A DNA stretch of 64,000 bases from Mesobacterium pallidum (GTDB lineage: Bacteria; Pseudomonadota; Alphaproteobacteria; Rhodobacterales; Rhodobacteraceae), in the NCBI RefSeq assembly GCF_019966535.1, contig NZ_JAIMID010000001.1, positions 186,001 through 250,000 of the forward strand, read 5' to 3'. Shown in pieces: positions 1 through 8,266 of the stretch (the first letter of the stretch is position 1; every line of letters starts with the position of its first letter). The translations under genes were made by a program, and so were the position numbers. A model generated the notes under the pieces. That model did no database searches, had not been told where the DNA came from, and saw nothing but the letters and a program-made list of their open reading frames with translations.

Positions 1-1
1 C

Positions 2-127
2 GGCTACCTCGGGGCTGGAACGATGGTGACACCCGATATCTGGGCCGACCCGCTCGGCCCCTTCCTCAAGGTGCTGCCGGGGGTGGTCCTCGCGCTCTGG
101 GTCGCCGCGCTGGCGGAGGACCGATGA
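2..127 (+). CDS. C-terminal end of a DoxX-like membrane protein (partial)
   Basis: Only the last 41 codons are inside the window; the frame is open from base 2 to the TGA at 125-127. The tail reads GYLGAGTMVTPDIW and then a hydrophobic stretch PFLKVLPGVVLALWVAALAE. That matches the last membrane segment of DoxX-like domains found at the C-terminus of some SDR-type NAD(P)-binding proteins. The stop overlaps the start of the following DUF2269 gene (ATGA), so the two are translationally coupled. The N-terminal part is outside the window, so the SDR fusion is an inference from family context. Confidence 0.6.
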   Translation, partial: GYLGAGTMVTPDIWADPLGPFLKVLPGVVLALWVAALAEDR

Positions 128-588
128 TCGAGCTCCTGCGCTACCTCCACGTGATCGGCGCGACGGTGCTCTTCGGCACGGGGGCGGGGATCGCCTTCTT
201 CATGGTCATGTCCCACCGTAGCCGCGACCCGGCGCTTATCGCCCACGTGGCGGGGATCGTCGTGCAGGCCGACACGGTCTTCACCGCAACGGCGGCCCTG
301 GCGCAGCCGGTCACCGGCATCCTGCTGGCCTGCGCGCTGGGCTGGCCCCTGTCCGAGCCCTGGCTGCTGCTGTCGCTTGCGCTTTATGTGGTGGTCGGCG
401 CCTTCTGGCTGCCGGTGGTCTGGATGCAGCTGCGCATGCGAGACCTCGCGCGCGCAGCCCGCGACACCGGCCAGCCGCTGCCCGCCGCCTATCACCGGCT
501 CTATCGCCTGTGGTTCGCCTTCGGGGTCCCGGCCTTCTTTTCGGTCATGGCCATCCTCTGGCTCATGCTGACCCGCCCCGTGTTCTGA
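124..588 (+). CDS. DUF2269 family integral membrane protein
   Basis: This 154-residue protein has four hydrophobic segments: about residues 5-28, 50-72, 78-100 and 130-150. It starts MIELLRYLHVIGATVLFGTG, the usual opening of DUF2269 inner-membrane proteins, where an N-terminal helix carries a conserved His (H9 here). The function of the family is unknown. It follows a DoxX-like gene with a 4-base overlap, a pairing often seen for this family, so the two probably act together in the membrane. An inverted repeat downstream probably ends transcription. Confidence 0.85.
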   Translation: MIELLRYLHVIGATVLFGTGAGIAFFMVMSHRSRDPALIAHVAGIVVQADTVFTATAALAQPVTGILLACALGWPLSEPWLLLSLALYVVVGAFWLPVVWMQLRMRDLARAARDTGQPLPAAYHRLYRLWFAFGVPAFFSVMAILWLMLTRPVF

Positions 589-621
589 GCGGTTTCGGAT
601 CGCCAAGGCGATCCGACCCGC

Positions 622-737
622 GCGGGGGCGCTGCCCCCGCACCCCCGAGGTATTTTTGAAACAATGAAGCCAAGGGCGCGTCACGCCAGCTTCATTGTTT
701 TCCAAATACCTCTGCCGGAGGCATCTGTCGGGGGCGG
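622..737. repeat. REP-like element, two copies head to head
   Basis: Two copies of the same repeat face each other here. The left copy (622-669, reversed) has a GGGGGC/GCCCCC hairpin followed by the AT-rich arm GAGGTATTTTTGAAACAATG. The right copy (690-712) is the mirror arm, CTTCATTGTTTTCC then AAATACCTC, followed by a GC-rich tail to about 737. Related copies occur at 5058-5101, 6941-7000, 12846-12906 and 12926-12986. The pair sits between convergent genes. Confidence 0.75.
647..712. terminator. Bidirectional terminator-like inverted repeat
   Basis: The arms at 647-670 and 689-712 (GAGGTATTTTTGAAACAATG... against its near complement) can form a stem of over 20 bp with a loop of about 18 nt. 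It lies between the 3' ends of a plus-strand gene (ends 588) and a minus-strand gene (ends 787). T- or A-rich tracts in the arms suit termination from both sides. This is inferred from structure and position only. Confidence 0.55.
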
Positions 738-786
738 CCTTCAGGTCGGCCCCGGCGGATTTTCTGTCAAGTGCCGCTGACCGGGG

Positions 787-1656
787 TCAGAACCACTGGC
801 CCGGTTCCATCAGCCCGAGATCCAGCAGCTGCCGCGAATGCCATTCGAAGGGCGTCGAATTGTGCCAGCGGAAGGACCGGATGTCGAAGGTCGACCCCGG
901 GTTGCGCTTGAGCGCCTTGGCGGTGCGAAAGCTGGCGATGGCGGCCGTCAGGTTGTTGTGCCAGGGGCAGGCATAGGTGTTGTATTCCTCGTCCGAGAAG
1001 GTGTGATCGGGCCGCAGTTTCAGCCCCGCCCGCGCCTTGAACAGCGCGATGCGGTCGATCTTGCGCCGCTCGGCTGGGACATGTTCCTCGAACCGCCAGC
1101 GCAGCCCGCCGAAGAAATCGAGCTGCCGTTCCTTGGGGTGGTTGTGGTTCGCCGGGTCCGGCCGGGCCAGCGCGTAATAGCCCGACTTGTCGAGGTAGGC
1201 CGCGTCCAGCGACACCGCGTTGGGGTATCGGTTCAGGTCGTCGGCGTAGAGGTCGACCACATAGGCCAGCATCGCATCGCGCCGCTCTTCCGTGTGAAAA
1301 GCCAGCATCTCGCCGATCGAGCGGGTCTCGCAGAAGGGGTAGAAGAGATACTCCGCGTTGTAGCAGTAATACATCCAGACCCCCGGCGCCGCGGCCATCA
1401 CCGCGTTGACCGCCGTCTCGAGCGCCGCCTCGCGGGTCATGTCGTAGCGGATGCGGTGCACCGCCCCCTTGAGGTCCGGCGCCAGCGGGAAGTCGTCGGG
1501 CATGAAGCTCAGCAGCGTGCGGAAGCCCGATTGCCGGTGGTGGCGCAGGGTGGTGTCGATCTCTGCCTCGTCCTCGCAAAAGACCATCGCCACCGGCCCC
1601 TTGGCCAATGCCGCGCTGCCCTTGGACAGGAAATCCGACAACCCTTCGTAGTGCAT
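787..1656 (-). CDS. Conserved protein, possibly glycosyltransferase-like
   Basis: The protein is 289 residues if it starts at the ATG at 1656, which has a textbook AGGAGG site 7 bases upstream; an in-frame ATG at 1806 would run into the miaB start. The N-terminal part (VAMVFCEDEAEIDTTLRHHR, about residues 22-41) resembles the opening of family 2/92-type glycosyltransferases (M-x-x-x-x-E-x-x-x-I-x-x-x-L-x-H-H). The C-terminal half is rich in aromatic residues, His and Asn. I do not recognise a proven family. It is divergent from miaB and has no signal peptide. Confidence 0.7.
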   Translation of the reverse strand: MHYEGLSDFLSKGSAALAKGPVAMVFCEDEAEIDTTLRHHRQSGFRTLLSFMPDDFPLAPDLKGAVHRIRYDMTREAALETAVNAVMAAAPGVWMYYCYNAEYLFYPFCETRSIGEMLAFHTEERRDAMLAYVVDLYADDLNRYPNAVSLDAAYLDKSGYYALARPDPANHNHPKERQLDFFGGLRWRFEEHVPAERRKIDRIALFKARAGLKLRPDHTFSDEEYNTYACPWHNNLTAAIASFRTAKALKRNPGSTFDIRSFRWHNSTPFEWHSRQLLDLGLMEPGQWF

Positions 1657-1777
1657 ACCGCCTCCTGATCGGGACCTTGGCCAGATTCGGTGAAAAATCG
1701 GTGCATTGCAAGCGGCCCCCCCGATGGGGTAGACCGGCGTCCTGAACAGGAACTGCACCCGGGCAGAGGGCCAGATC

Positions 1778-3085
1778 ATGACCGAACCGCGCAAGCTTTT
1801 CATCAAGACCTACGGCTGCCAGATGAACGTCTACGACAGCGAGCGCATGGCCGAGGCCATGGGCGGGCAGGGCTATGTCGAGACGCAGGACCCGGCCGAG
1901 GCGGACATGATCCTGCTGAACACCTGCCACATCCGGGAAAAGGCGGCGGAAAAGGTCTACTCCGAGCTCGGCCGTTATAAGGCGCTGAAGGCGGAAAAGC
2001 CCGATCTCAAGATCGGTGTCGCCGGTTGCGTCGCCCAGGCCGAGGGCGAAGAGATCATGCGCCGCCAGCCGCTGGTCGACCTGGTGGTCGGCCCGCAAAG
2101 CTACCACCGCCTGCCCGAGCTGGAGGCGAAGGCGCGGAGCGGGGCCAAGGCGCTCGACACCGATTTCCCGGTCGAGGACAAGTTCGAACACCTGAAAGCG
2201 CGCCCCAAGGCCAGGCGTGGCCCGACCGCTTTCCTGACGGTGCAGGAAGGCTGCGACAAGTTCTGCGCCTTCTGCGTCGTGCCCTACACCCGCGGGGCCG
2301 AGGTCAGCCGGCCCGCCCCCCGCGTGCTGACCGAGGCGCGCGACCTGGTCGAGCGCGGGGTGCGCGAGATCACGCTGCTGGGACAGAACGTCAACGCCTA
2401 CCACGGCCATGACGGCGGGCTCGCGGGCCTTATCCGCGAGCTGGCGGCGATCGACGGGCTGGAGCGCATCCGCTTCACCACCAGCCACCCCAACGACATG
2501 GACGACGCGCTGATCGCGGCCCATGGCGAGGTCGACAAGCTCATGCCCTACCTGCACCTGCCCGTGCAATCGGGCAGCGACCGCATCCTCAAGCGGATGA
2601 ACCGCCAGCATACGGCCGACCAGTACCTCAAGCTGATCGAGCGCCTGCGCTCCGTCCGACCCGACCTGCACATGTCGGGCGATTTCATCGTCGGCTTCCC
2701 CGAAGAGACCGAAGAAGACTTCCAGGTGACGCTCGACCTGGTCGAGGCGGTGCAATACGGCTCGGCCTTCTCGTTCAAGTACTCCGCCCGTCCCGGTACG
2801 CCCGCTGCCGAACGGCCACTGGTGGACCAGGCCGAGGCGGACGAACGGCTGCAACGGCTGCAAGCGCTGCTGACGCGCCAGCAACGCGCGCTGCAGGATG
2901 CCATGGTCGGCCGCGAGGTCGGGGTTCTTTTCGAGAAGGCGGGCCGCATGCCGGGCCAGCTGGTCGGCAAGTCCGACTACCTGCACGCGGTCCACGTCGC
3001 CGATGCCGGCGCGCGGATCGGAGAGATCGCCCGCGTGAAGATCGTCGAGAGCGGGCCGAACTCGCTCAGGGGTGTTCTCGTCTGA
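1778..3085 (+). CDS. miaB: tRNA-2-methylthio-N6-dimethylallyladenosine synthase MiaB
   Basis: This 435-residue radical-SAM methylthiotransferase adds the 2-methylthio group to i6A37 in tRNAs that read UNN codons. The N-terminal UPF0004 domain supplies the second Fe-S cluster ligands Cys14 (KTYGCQMN), Cys50 (NTCHIREKA) and Cys84 (VAGCVAQ). The radical-SAM cluster motif is C159-x3-C163-x2-C166 (CDKFCAFC). A TRAM domain occupies roughly the last 65 residues. The length is normal for the family. It is the first gene of the conserved miaB/phoH/ybeY/corC/lnt neighbourhood. Confidence 0.97.
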   Translation: MTEPRKLFIKTYGCQMNVYDSERMAEAMGGQGYVETQDPAEADMILLNTCHIREKAAEKVYSELGRYKALKAEKPDLKIGVAGCVAQAEGEEIMRRQPLVDLVVGPQSYHRLPELEAKARSGAKALDTDFPVEDKFEHLKARPKARRGPTAFLTVQEGCDKFCAFCVVPYTRGAEVSRPAPRVLTEARDLVERGVREITLLGQNVNAYHGHDGGLAGLIRELAAIDGLERIRFTTSHPNDMDDALIAAHGEVDKLMPYLHLPVQSGSDRILKRMNRQHTADQYLKLIERLRSVRPDLHMSGDFIVGFPEETEEDFQVTLDLVEAVQYGSAFSFKYSARPGTPAAERPLVDQAEADERLQRLQALLTRQQRALQDAMVGREVGVLFEKAGRMPGQLVGKSDYLHAVHVADAGARIGEIARVKIVESGPNSLRGVLV

Positions 3086-3336
3086 TCCGGAAACGATTCG
3101 CGCGCCGAAGGGGAACGGTTCACAACCTGCAAGGGCCCGATTTGTCCGGTCTTCGGCGAAAAGCATCGCGTTCGACGGATATTGTTTCGGGATGTTGGTC
3201 AATTATTCGCATTTCTTTACCCAAGGACGGCATAAGGGTAATTTGTCTCTTGGGAACCCGGGTCGAGGGTGCGGATGGCAGATCTGCCGACGTCACTGCC
3301 CCTTCGGGATATGTCTGCCGTTGAAAGGGTATTGAA

Positions 3337-3675
3337 ATGAAAGCACTCCTTATCGCCTCCGCGCTGCTCGCAAGCGGCCTGGCCACTCAAGTCGCCGCAG
3401 AGAAATACACGCTGCGCGCCGACGGGAACACCATGATCGTCAGCTGCTTCCGCGGCCCGTGGAACGACGTGATCTGGGACCGTCCGAACTCCAACTTCAT
3501 CGATAGCCTGATCGATTTCGGCTATGATTACCCGAACGCCCATGCGATTGCCGAGCGGGTGTGCCGCGACGACCTCCTCGTCCACGACAAGGAAGCGATG
3601 AAGGCCGAGATGATCCGCATCTACAACGAATCGCCCGAGATCCGCAGCTCGAACCGCCGGCTGAAAAGCAACTGA
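3337..3675 (+). CDS. Small secreted protein of unknown function
   Basis: A 112-residue protein with a clear Sec signal peptide: MKALLIASALLASGLATQVA and cleavage probably after AEA-like VAA, near residue 21. The mature part has two Cys (SCFRGPW and ERVCRDD), which could form one disulfide in the periplasm. I do not recognise a domain. The position between miaB and phoH and the signal peptide argue for a real gene. The upstream 251 bases (3086-3336) are more AT-rich than their surroundings and contain a weak promoter candidate, TTGTTT with TATTCG 16 bases downstream, near 3182-3209. Confidence 0.75.
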   Translation: MKALLIASALLASGLATQVAAEKYTLRADGNTMIVSCFRGPWNDVIWDRPNSNFIDSLIDFGYDYPNAHAIAERVCRDDLLVHDKEAMKAEMIRIYNESPEIRSSNRRLKSN

Positions 3676-3714
3676 TCCGGCGTGCCGGGGCCGCGGCCCC
3701 GATGAGCACTTCGC

Positions 3715-3748
3715 AGGGCCGTTCCGGATTCCGGGGCGGCCCTTTGCG
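3715..3748 (+). terminator. Intrinsic terminator-like hairpin
   Basis: AGGGCCG (3715-3721) pairs with CGGCCCT (3737-3743) around a 15-base loop and is followed by TTTGCGTT. It sits 40 bases after the small secreted protein gene. Confidence 0.55.
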
Positions 3749-3849
3749 TTGCCGGGCGGCACCAGGGGCAGGGCGATCGGGCCGCGCCGGCCGCGCCCGG
3801 CCGGTCATCCGCCGGTCCCCGGCGGTGACGAACGGGCTGCTTCAATTCC

Positions 3850-3879
3850 GGGCCGCATCCCGCCGGGCGCGGCCTTTTT
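3850..3879 (+). terminator. Intrinsic terminator
   Basis: GGCCGC (3851-3856) pairs with GCGGCC (3869-3874) and is followed directly by five T (3875-3879). It lies upstream of phoH and would insulate the phoH operon from the preceding unit. The 296-base gap 3676-3971 otherwise shows only the other hairpin at 3715-3748. Confidence 0.6.
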
Positions 3880-3971
3880 CGTTTCATTTTCGTGAACCGG
3901 GCCCCGCGGAACTTGCGCGACGGCCCCCGGCTTGGCACCATCGAGACACAACACCTAGCAGGAGGACCTGA

Positions 3972-4976
3972 GTGTCCATCGACACGTTGACGCCACCGCC
4001 CGCCACAGCCGAGACCAAGGACACCTGGCTCGAGTTTCCCGACAACCGATTGCTTGTCGAACTTTGCGGCGAATACGACCGCAACCTGGCCGAGATCGAG
4101 CGCAAGACCGATGTTCAGCTCGTGCGGCGCGGCAACCAGATCGACGTGATGGGCACGCCCGAGGCCCGGACCGAAGCGGCCGGCATCCTGCGTGCCCTCT
4201 ATTCCCGCCTCGAGGCCGGCAAGACGGTCGAACTGGCCGACATCGACCGCGAGCTGCGCATGGGCGGCGAGGACAGCGGCCCGGCGCTGGCCGGTGACCA
4301 GCTTGACATGTTCCCCGGCGGCCAGGTCGAGATCAAGACCCGCAAGAAGATGGTCGAGCCGCGGACCGAGGCGCAGAAAGCCTATGTCCGCAACCTCTTC
4401 AACAACGAGCTCGGCTTCGGCATCGGCCCGGCCGGCACCGGCAAGACCTACCTCGCCGTGGCCGTGGGCGTGTCGATGTTCATCGAGGGCCACGTGGACC
4501 GCATCGTGCTCAGCCGCCCCGCAGTCGAGGCGGGCGAAAAGCTCGGCTACCTGCCCGGCGACATGAAGGACAAGGTCGATCCCTACATGCAGCCGCTCTA
4601 CGACGCGCTGAACGATTTCCTGCCCGGCAAGCAGGTCGCCAAGCTGATCGAGGAGAAGCGGATCGAGATCGCCCCGCTCGCCTTCATGCGCGGCCGGACC
4701 CTGTCGAACGCCTACGTGGTGCTGGACGAGGCGCAGAACGCCACCTCCATGCAGATGAAGATGTTCCTGACCCGCCTCGGCGAGGGCTCGCGCATGGTCA
4801 TCACCGGCGACCGCTCCCAGGTCGACCTGCCGCGCGGCGTGACCTCGGGCCTGCATGACGCCGAGCGGCTGCTGGGCGACATCAAGGGCATCAGCTTCAA
4901 CTATTTCACCGCGAAGGATGTGGTGCGTCACCCGCTGGTGGCCAAGATCATCGAAGCCTACGACAAGGACAGCTGA
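3972..4976 (+). CDS. phoH: PhoH-like ATPase
   Basis: A 334-residue PhoH/YbeZ-type cytosolic nucleotide-binding protein. The start is GTG with a strong AGGAGG at 3960-3965. Walker A is GPAGTGKT at about 152-159 and Walker B VVLDEAQN at about 249-256. A KH-like N-terminal segment precedes the ATPase domain. PhoH proteins are linked to RNA metabolism and are nearly always encoded next to YbeY, as here. No Pho box was seen. The following genes ybeY, corC and lnt run in the same direction. Confidence 0.95.
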   Translation: MSIDTLTPPPATAETKDTWLEFPDNRLLVELCGEYDRNLAEIERKTDVQLVRRGNQIDVMGTPEARTEAAGILRALYSRLEAGKTVELADIDRELRMGGEDSGPALAGDQLDMFPGGQVEIKTRKKMVEPRTEAQKAYVRNLFNNELGFGIGPAGTGKTYLAVAVGVSMFIEGHVDRIVLSRPAVEAGEKLGYLPGDMKDKVDPYMQPLYDALNDFLPGKQVAKLIEEKRIEIAPLAFMRGRTLSNAYVVLDEAQNATSMQMKMFLTRLGEGSRMVITGDRSQVDLPRGVTSGLHDAERLLGDIKGISFNYFTAKDVVRHPLVAKIIEAYDKDS

Positions 4977-5057
4977 GCGAAGGGACGCCGCCGCGCCCTT
5001 TCCCCTTGCGCGCCGGCCCGGGGCAGGGCACAGCCCCGGCCAGACGCGCCGATCCCC

Positions 5058-5101
5058 CTTCATCTTGCCCCTAAACTCCGGGGGTGTGGGGGCTGGCCCC
5101 C
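5058..5101 (+). repeat. REP-like element, subtype II
   Basis: CTTCATCTTGCCCC followed by TAAACTCCGGGGG and a GGGGGC/GCCCCC mini-hairpin. It is nearly the same as the reversed copy at 12846-12906 and is related to the subtype with AAAATACC. It ends 17 bases before the ybeY start, so it forms part of the ybeY leader. Confidence 0.7.
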
Positions 5102-5118
5102 ACTTGTGCAACGGCCCG

Positions 5119-5622
5119 ATGCTGACCGACACTCTGATCGAAGACCCCCGCTGGGACACGGCGGACCTCCCGGCCCTGGCCGAACGCGCGGCGCGCGAAA
5201 CGCTCGCGCACCTGTCCCTTGACCCCGAGGCGCATGAGATCGCGATCCTGGCCTGCGACGACGCCCGCATCGCGGTGCTGAACGCCGAGTTCCGGGGCAA
5301 GCCCGCGCCGACCAACGTGCTCTCCTGGCCGGCCGAAGAGCTTGCCTCCGAGACCCCCGGCGGCCAGCCTGACCTGCCCGATCCCGGCCCCTTCGGCGAA
5401 GATCCGCTCGAACTGGGTGACATCGCCATCAGCTTCGACACCTGCACGCGCGAGGCGGCCGAGGCCGGCAAGCCCATGGCGGACCACGTGACGCACCTGG
5501 TGGTTCACGGAATCCTCCATCTTTTGGGCTACGATCACGTCCGCGACGCCGATGCCACATTGATGGAACGGCTCGAGGTGGAAATACTTGGCAAAATGGG
5601 TCTGGCTGACCCATATACTTGA
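5119..5622 (+). CDS. ybeY: Endoribonuclease YbeY
   Basis: A 167-residue metal-dependent RNase involved in 16S rRNA 3' maturation and ribosome quality control. The Zn-binding signature HGILHLLGYDH, with the three His ligands, is near residues 132-142, preceded by the family motif LGDIAIS near 102. The ATG at 5119 was chosen because it gives the usual length; the Shine-Dalgarno match is weak, and a TTG 15 bases upstream is possible. A REP-like element occupies the leader. Linkage with phoH and corC is the conserved arrangement. Confidence 0.95.
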   Translation: MLTDTLIEDPRWDTADLPALAERAARETLAHLSLDPEAHEIAILACDDARIAVLNAEFRGKPAPTNVLSWPAEELASETPGGQPDLPDPGPFGEDPLELGDIAISFDTCTREAAEAGKPMADHVTHLVVHGILHLLGYDHVRDADATLMERLEVEILGKMGLADPYT

Positions 5623-5700
5623 CGGATGGGCCGCGATCACGGCGGCCGACAAGACGAAGGGTCCGCGATTTCCGCGGATCTGGCGAACAGAGCGAGAGAG

Positions 5701-6588
5701 ATGGACGGGACAGACGGGTCCTCTAGTGCAGCGCAGGGCGCGCTCACTGACGAGATCGACGACCAGGCGGGGGGCTTCCTCGGCCGCTGGTTCAAGGCCA
5801 AGCGCAACGGTGACGCGGACGACGCGGACATGCGCGACGACACGGCCCCGGCACGGGCCAATGGCCCGCACGGCATGATCAACCTGCGCACCAAGCGGGT
5901 CGAGGACGTGATGGTGCCAAAGGTGGACATCATCGCGGTGCCCGACACGATCACCAAGGCCGAGCTGGTCGAGGTGTTCCGCGAATCGGGCCTGACGCGC
6001 CTGCCGGCCTATACCGGTACGCTCGACACGCCCGTCGGCATGGTCCACCTCAAGGATTTCGCGCTGAAACACGGCTTCAACGGCAATGACGACAGCTTCG
6101 ACCTGCGCGGCGGGCTGCGGCCGCTGCTCTACGTGCCACCCTCCATGCCCATCGGTGTGCTGCTGACCAAGATGCAGACCGAACGCCGGCACATGGCGCT
6201 TGTGATCGATGAATACGGCGGCGTGGACGGGCTGGTGACGATCGAGGACCTGATCGAACAGGTGATCGGCGACATCGAGGACGAACACGACATCGACGAG
6301 GACAAGTTCTTCGTGACCGAGAAACCGGGGCAATACCTGGCGCTTGCCAAGACCCCGCTCGAGGACTTCGAGAAAGCCATCGGCATGGACCTGACCGGCA
6401 ACCCCGACATCGACGACGAGGAAATCGATACTCTCGGCGGCCTCGTCTTCATGCTCGCCGGCCGCATCCCGGCGCGCGGAGAGGTCGTGACCCACCCCGA
6501 CGGGCCCGAGTTCGAGGTGGTCGATGCCGATCCGCGCCGCATCAAGCGCCTGCGCGTGCGGCTGGACCCGCCGGCCGAAGCCGCCTGA
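5701..6588 (+). CDS. corC: Hemolysin/CorC-family protein with CBS domains
   Basis: If the start is the ATG at 5701 the protein has 295 residues; an in-frame ATG at 5626 has no ribosome site, and the opening MDGTDGSSSAAQ resembles family starts. A tandem CBS pair spans about residues 65-190 (RVEDVMVPKVDIIAVP at the start, then VIDEYGGVDGLVTIEDLIE). The C-terminal CorC_HlyC transporter-associated domain (about 210-290) follows. There are no membrane helices, so this is the soluble YbeX type linked to Mg/Co efflux and ribosome-related stress. It sits between ybeY and lnt. Confidence 0.92.
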   Translation: MDGTDGSSSAAQGALTDEIDDQAGGFLGRWFKAKRNGDADDADMRDDTAPARANGPHGMINLRTKRVEDVMVPKVDIIAVPDTITKAELVEVFRESGLTRLPAYTGTLDTPVGMVHLKDFALKHGFNGNDDSFDLRGGLRPLLYVPPSMPIGVLLTKMQTERRHMALVIDEYGGVDGLVTIEDLIEQVIGDIEDEHDIDEDKFFVTEKPGQYLALAKTPLEDFEKAIGMDLTGNPDIDDEEIDTLGGLVFMLAGRIPARGEVVTHPDGPEFEVVDADPRRIKRLRVRLDPPAEAA

Positions 6589-6592
6589 GACA

Positions 6593-8155
6593 ATGCCCCT
6601 GCGCCTGCCGGAACGCCGCCGCGCGCGGATCGGCCTTGCCGGGCTGGCCGGGGCAGGGCTGGGGCTTGGCATGGCGCCCTTCGGCCTCTGGCCACTCACG
6701 CTGGTCGGGATCGGCATTGCCGGCCTCCTCTTCGCATCGGCCCCGACCTGGCGCGTGGCGGCCCGTGACGGCTGGGCTGTCGCCTCCGCGAGCTACCTCG
6801 TGTCGATGCACTGGATCGTCGAGCCCTTCCTCGTCGACATCGCCCGCCACGGCTGGATGGCCCCCTTCGCGCTGATCTTCCTCGCCGCTGGCCTCGCGCT
6901 CTTCTGGGGCGCGGCCTTTGGCTTGGCGCACCGCCTCACCCTTTCATTATTCCAAAAATACTCCAGGGGAGTCGCCCATGGCGACGGGGGCAGCGCCCCC
7001 TTTGCCCCGCTCTCGGCGCTTGCAACGCTGACGCTCTGCCTTGGCGGCGCCGAATGGGTGCGTGGCCATATCTTCACCGGGTTTCCCTGGAATCTGCCCA
7101 GCCAGATCTGGCTGGACCTGCCCGCCGCGCAGCTGGCCAGCACCTTCGGCGCCTATGGCCTGACGACGCTGACCTTCGCGCTGGTCCTGCTCCCGCTGGG
7201 CCTTGCGCTCTCGGGTCACGCCCGCATGGCCGCCGCGACGGGTTTCGTGGCGCTGGCTGCGGCGACGCTGACCCCGGTCCCGCCGGCCCCCGCCACGGCA
7301 CCGGATGCCCCGCGCGTCCGCCTCGTGCAGCCCAACGCGCCGCAGCACCAGAAATGGGACCCGGCCTTCATGCCGGTCTTCTTCAACCGGCTGGTCGAGG
7401 CCTCGGCCGCAAGCCCGCGCCCCGATCTCATCGTCTGGCCCGAAACCGCCGCCCCGGGCCTTCTGAACACGACCCAAGAGGCGCTGGCCTATGCGGCGGA
7501 CATGGCCGGCGGCGTGCCCATCGTCACCGGCGCCCCGCGGGTGGACGCGGCCGGCAATTACCTCAACTCGGTCGTGGTGCTGGACGCGGGCGGTGCGCCC
7601 GTCACCACCTATGACAAGCACCACCTGGTGCCCTTCGGCGAATACCTGCCCCTCGGGGACCTCCTGCGCCGCTTCGGCCTGTCGGCCATGGCGGATCTTT
7701 ATGGCGGCGGCTTCACCGCCGGCCCCGGCCCGCGGCTGATCGACGCCGGCCCGGTCGCGGACGTGCTGCCGTTGATCTGCTACGAGGCGGTCTTTCCCCG
7801 GGATGTCTCGCGCGCGCCGGCCCGCCCCCGGGTGCTGCTGCATCTCACCAACGATGCCTGGTTCGGCAACTTCTCGGGGCCCTACCAGCACCTCGCCCAG
7901 TCCCGGATGCGCGCGATCGAGCAGGGGCTGCCGTTGCTGCGTGCCGCAAACACGGGCGTCTCCGCCGCCATCGACGCGCGGGGGCAGGTCATTGCCAGCC
8001 TTGCCCTCAACACCGACGGCCATCTCGACGTGGCGCTGCCCACCGCCCGCCCGCCGACGCCCTATGCCCGCTGGGGCGACCTGGCGTCGCTGCCGCTACT
8101 CGCGGCACTGGTCCTGCTGGCGTTGGCGACAGGCCACAGGCGCGCACGTCCCTGA
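6593..8155 (+). CDS. lnt: Apolipoprotein N-acyltransferase Lnt
   Basis: A 520-residue inner-membrane enzyme that N-acylates the N-terminal Cys of lipoproteins. The N-terminal half has the usual hydrophobic helices. The C-terminal nitrilase-like domain carries the triad Glu284 (VWPETAAPG), Lys342 (YDKHHLVPFGEY) and Cys396 (LICYEAVFP). The ATG at 6593 starts right after the corC stop. Residues 117-136 (LSLFQKYSRG then VAHGDGGSAP) are encoded exactly by a REP-like element at 6941-7000, an in-frame insertion of 20 codons between two membrane helices. All catalytic residues lie downstream of it and the frame is intact, so the gene is probably functional. Confidence 0.95.
   Translation: MPLRLPERRRARIGLAGLAGAGLGLGMAPFGLWPLTLVGIGIAGLLFASAPTWRVAARDGWAVASASYLVSMHWIVEPFLVDIARHGWMAPFALIFLAAGLALFWGAAFGLAHRLTLSLFQKYSRGVAHGDGGSAPFAPLSALATLTLCLGGAEWVRGHIFTGFPWNLPSQIWLDLPAAQLASTFGAYGLTTLTFALVLLPLGLALSGHARMAAATGFVALAAATLTPVPPAPATAPDAPRVRLVQPNAPQHQKWDPAFMPVFFNRLVEASAASPRPDLIVWPETAAPGLLNTTQEALAYAADMAGGVPIVTGAPRVDAAGNYLNSVVVLDAGGAPVTTYDKHHLVPFGEYLPLGDLLRRFGLSAMADLYGGGFTAGPGPRLIDAGPVADVLPLICYEAVFPRDVSRAPARPRVLLHLTNDAWFGNFSGPYQHLAQSRMRAIEQGLPLLRAANTGVSAAIDARGQVIASLALNTDGHLDVALPTARPPTPYARWGDLASLPLLAALVLLALATGHRRARP
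6941..7000 (+). repeat. REP-like element inside the lnt coding region
   Basis: CTTTCATTATTCCAAAAATA continues into CTCCAGGGGAG, a small hairpin GTCGCC/GGCGAC and the hairpin GGGGGCAGCGCCCCC. This is the same module order as the intergenic copy at 12926-12986. The 60 bases are exactly 20 codons and keep the lnt frame. Confidence 0.75.
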
Positions 8156-8213
8156 AACTTGTCCGCGTCTGCGCCATTGACCCCGGATTCCCAGCGGTCT
8201 AGGCAGGGTGAGC

Positions 8214-8261
8214 CCCGCCGCAACGGCTTCCTGGCGCGACGGGCGAACCCCCAATGGAGCA
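8214..8261 (+). ncRNA. SAM/SAH riboswitch in the metK leader
   Basis: The core CAACGGCTTCCTGGCG (8221-8236) followed by AATGGAGCA (8253-8261) matches the small SAM/SAH aptamer of Rhodobacterales. Stem P1 pairs 8214-8221 with 8236-8243 (one C-A mismatch at 8218/8239). Loop bases GCTTCC (8226-8231) can pair with the GGAGC that contains the metK ribosome site (8256-8260), forming an H-type pseudoknot. SAM or SAH binding would sequester the Shine-Dalgarno sequence and repress metK translation. The sequence match and position are direct; function follows from the known class. Confidence 0.9.
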
Positions 8262-8266
8262 CCCCC

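Noticed and set aside
767..3202. Very long minus-strand open frame of 811 codons opposite miaB
   Set aside because: It is the GC-rich shadow of miaB and of the gene at 787-1656; miaB has all its catalytic motifs and the shadow has no family motif or ribosome site.
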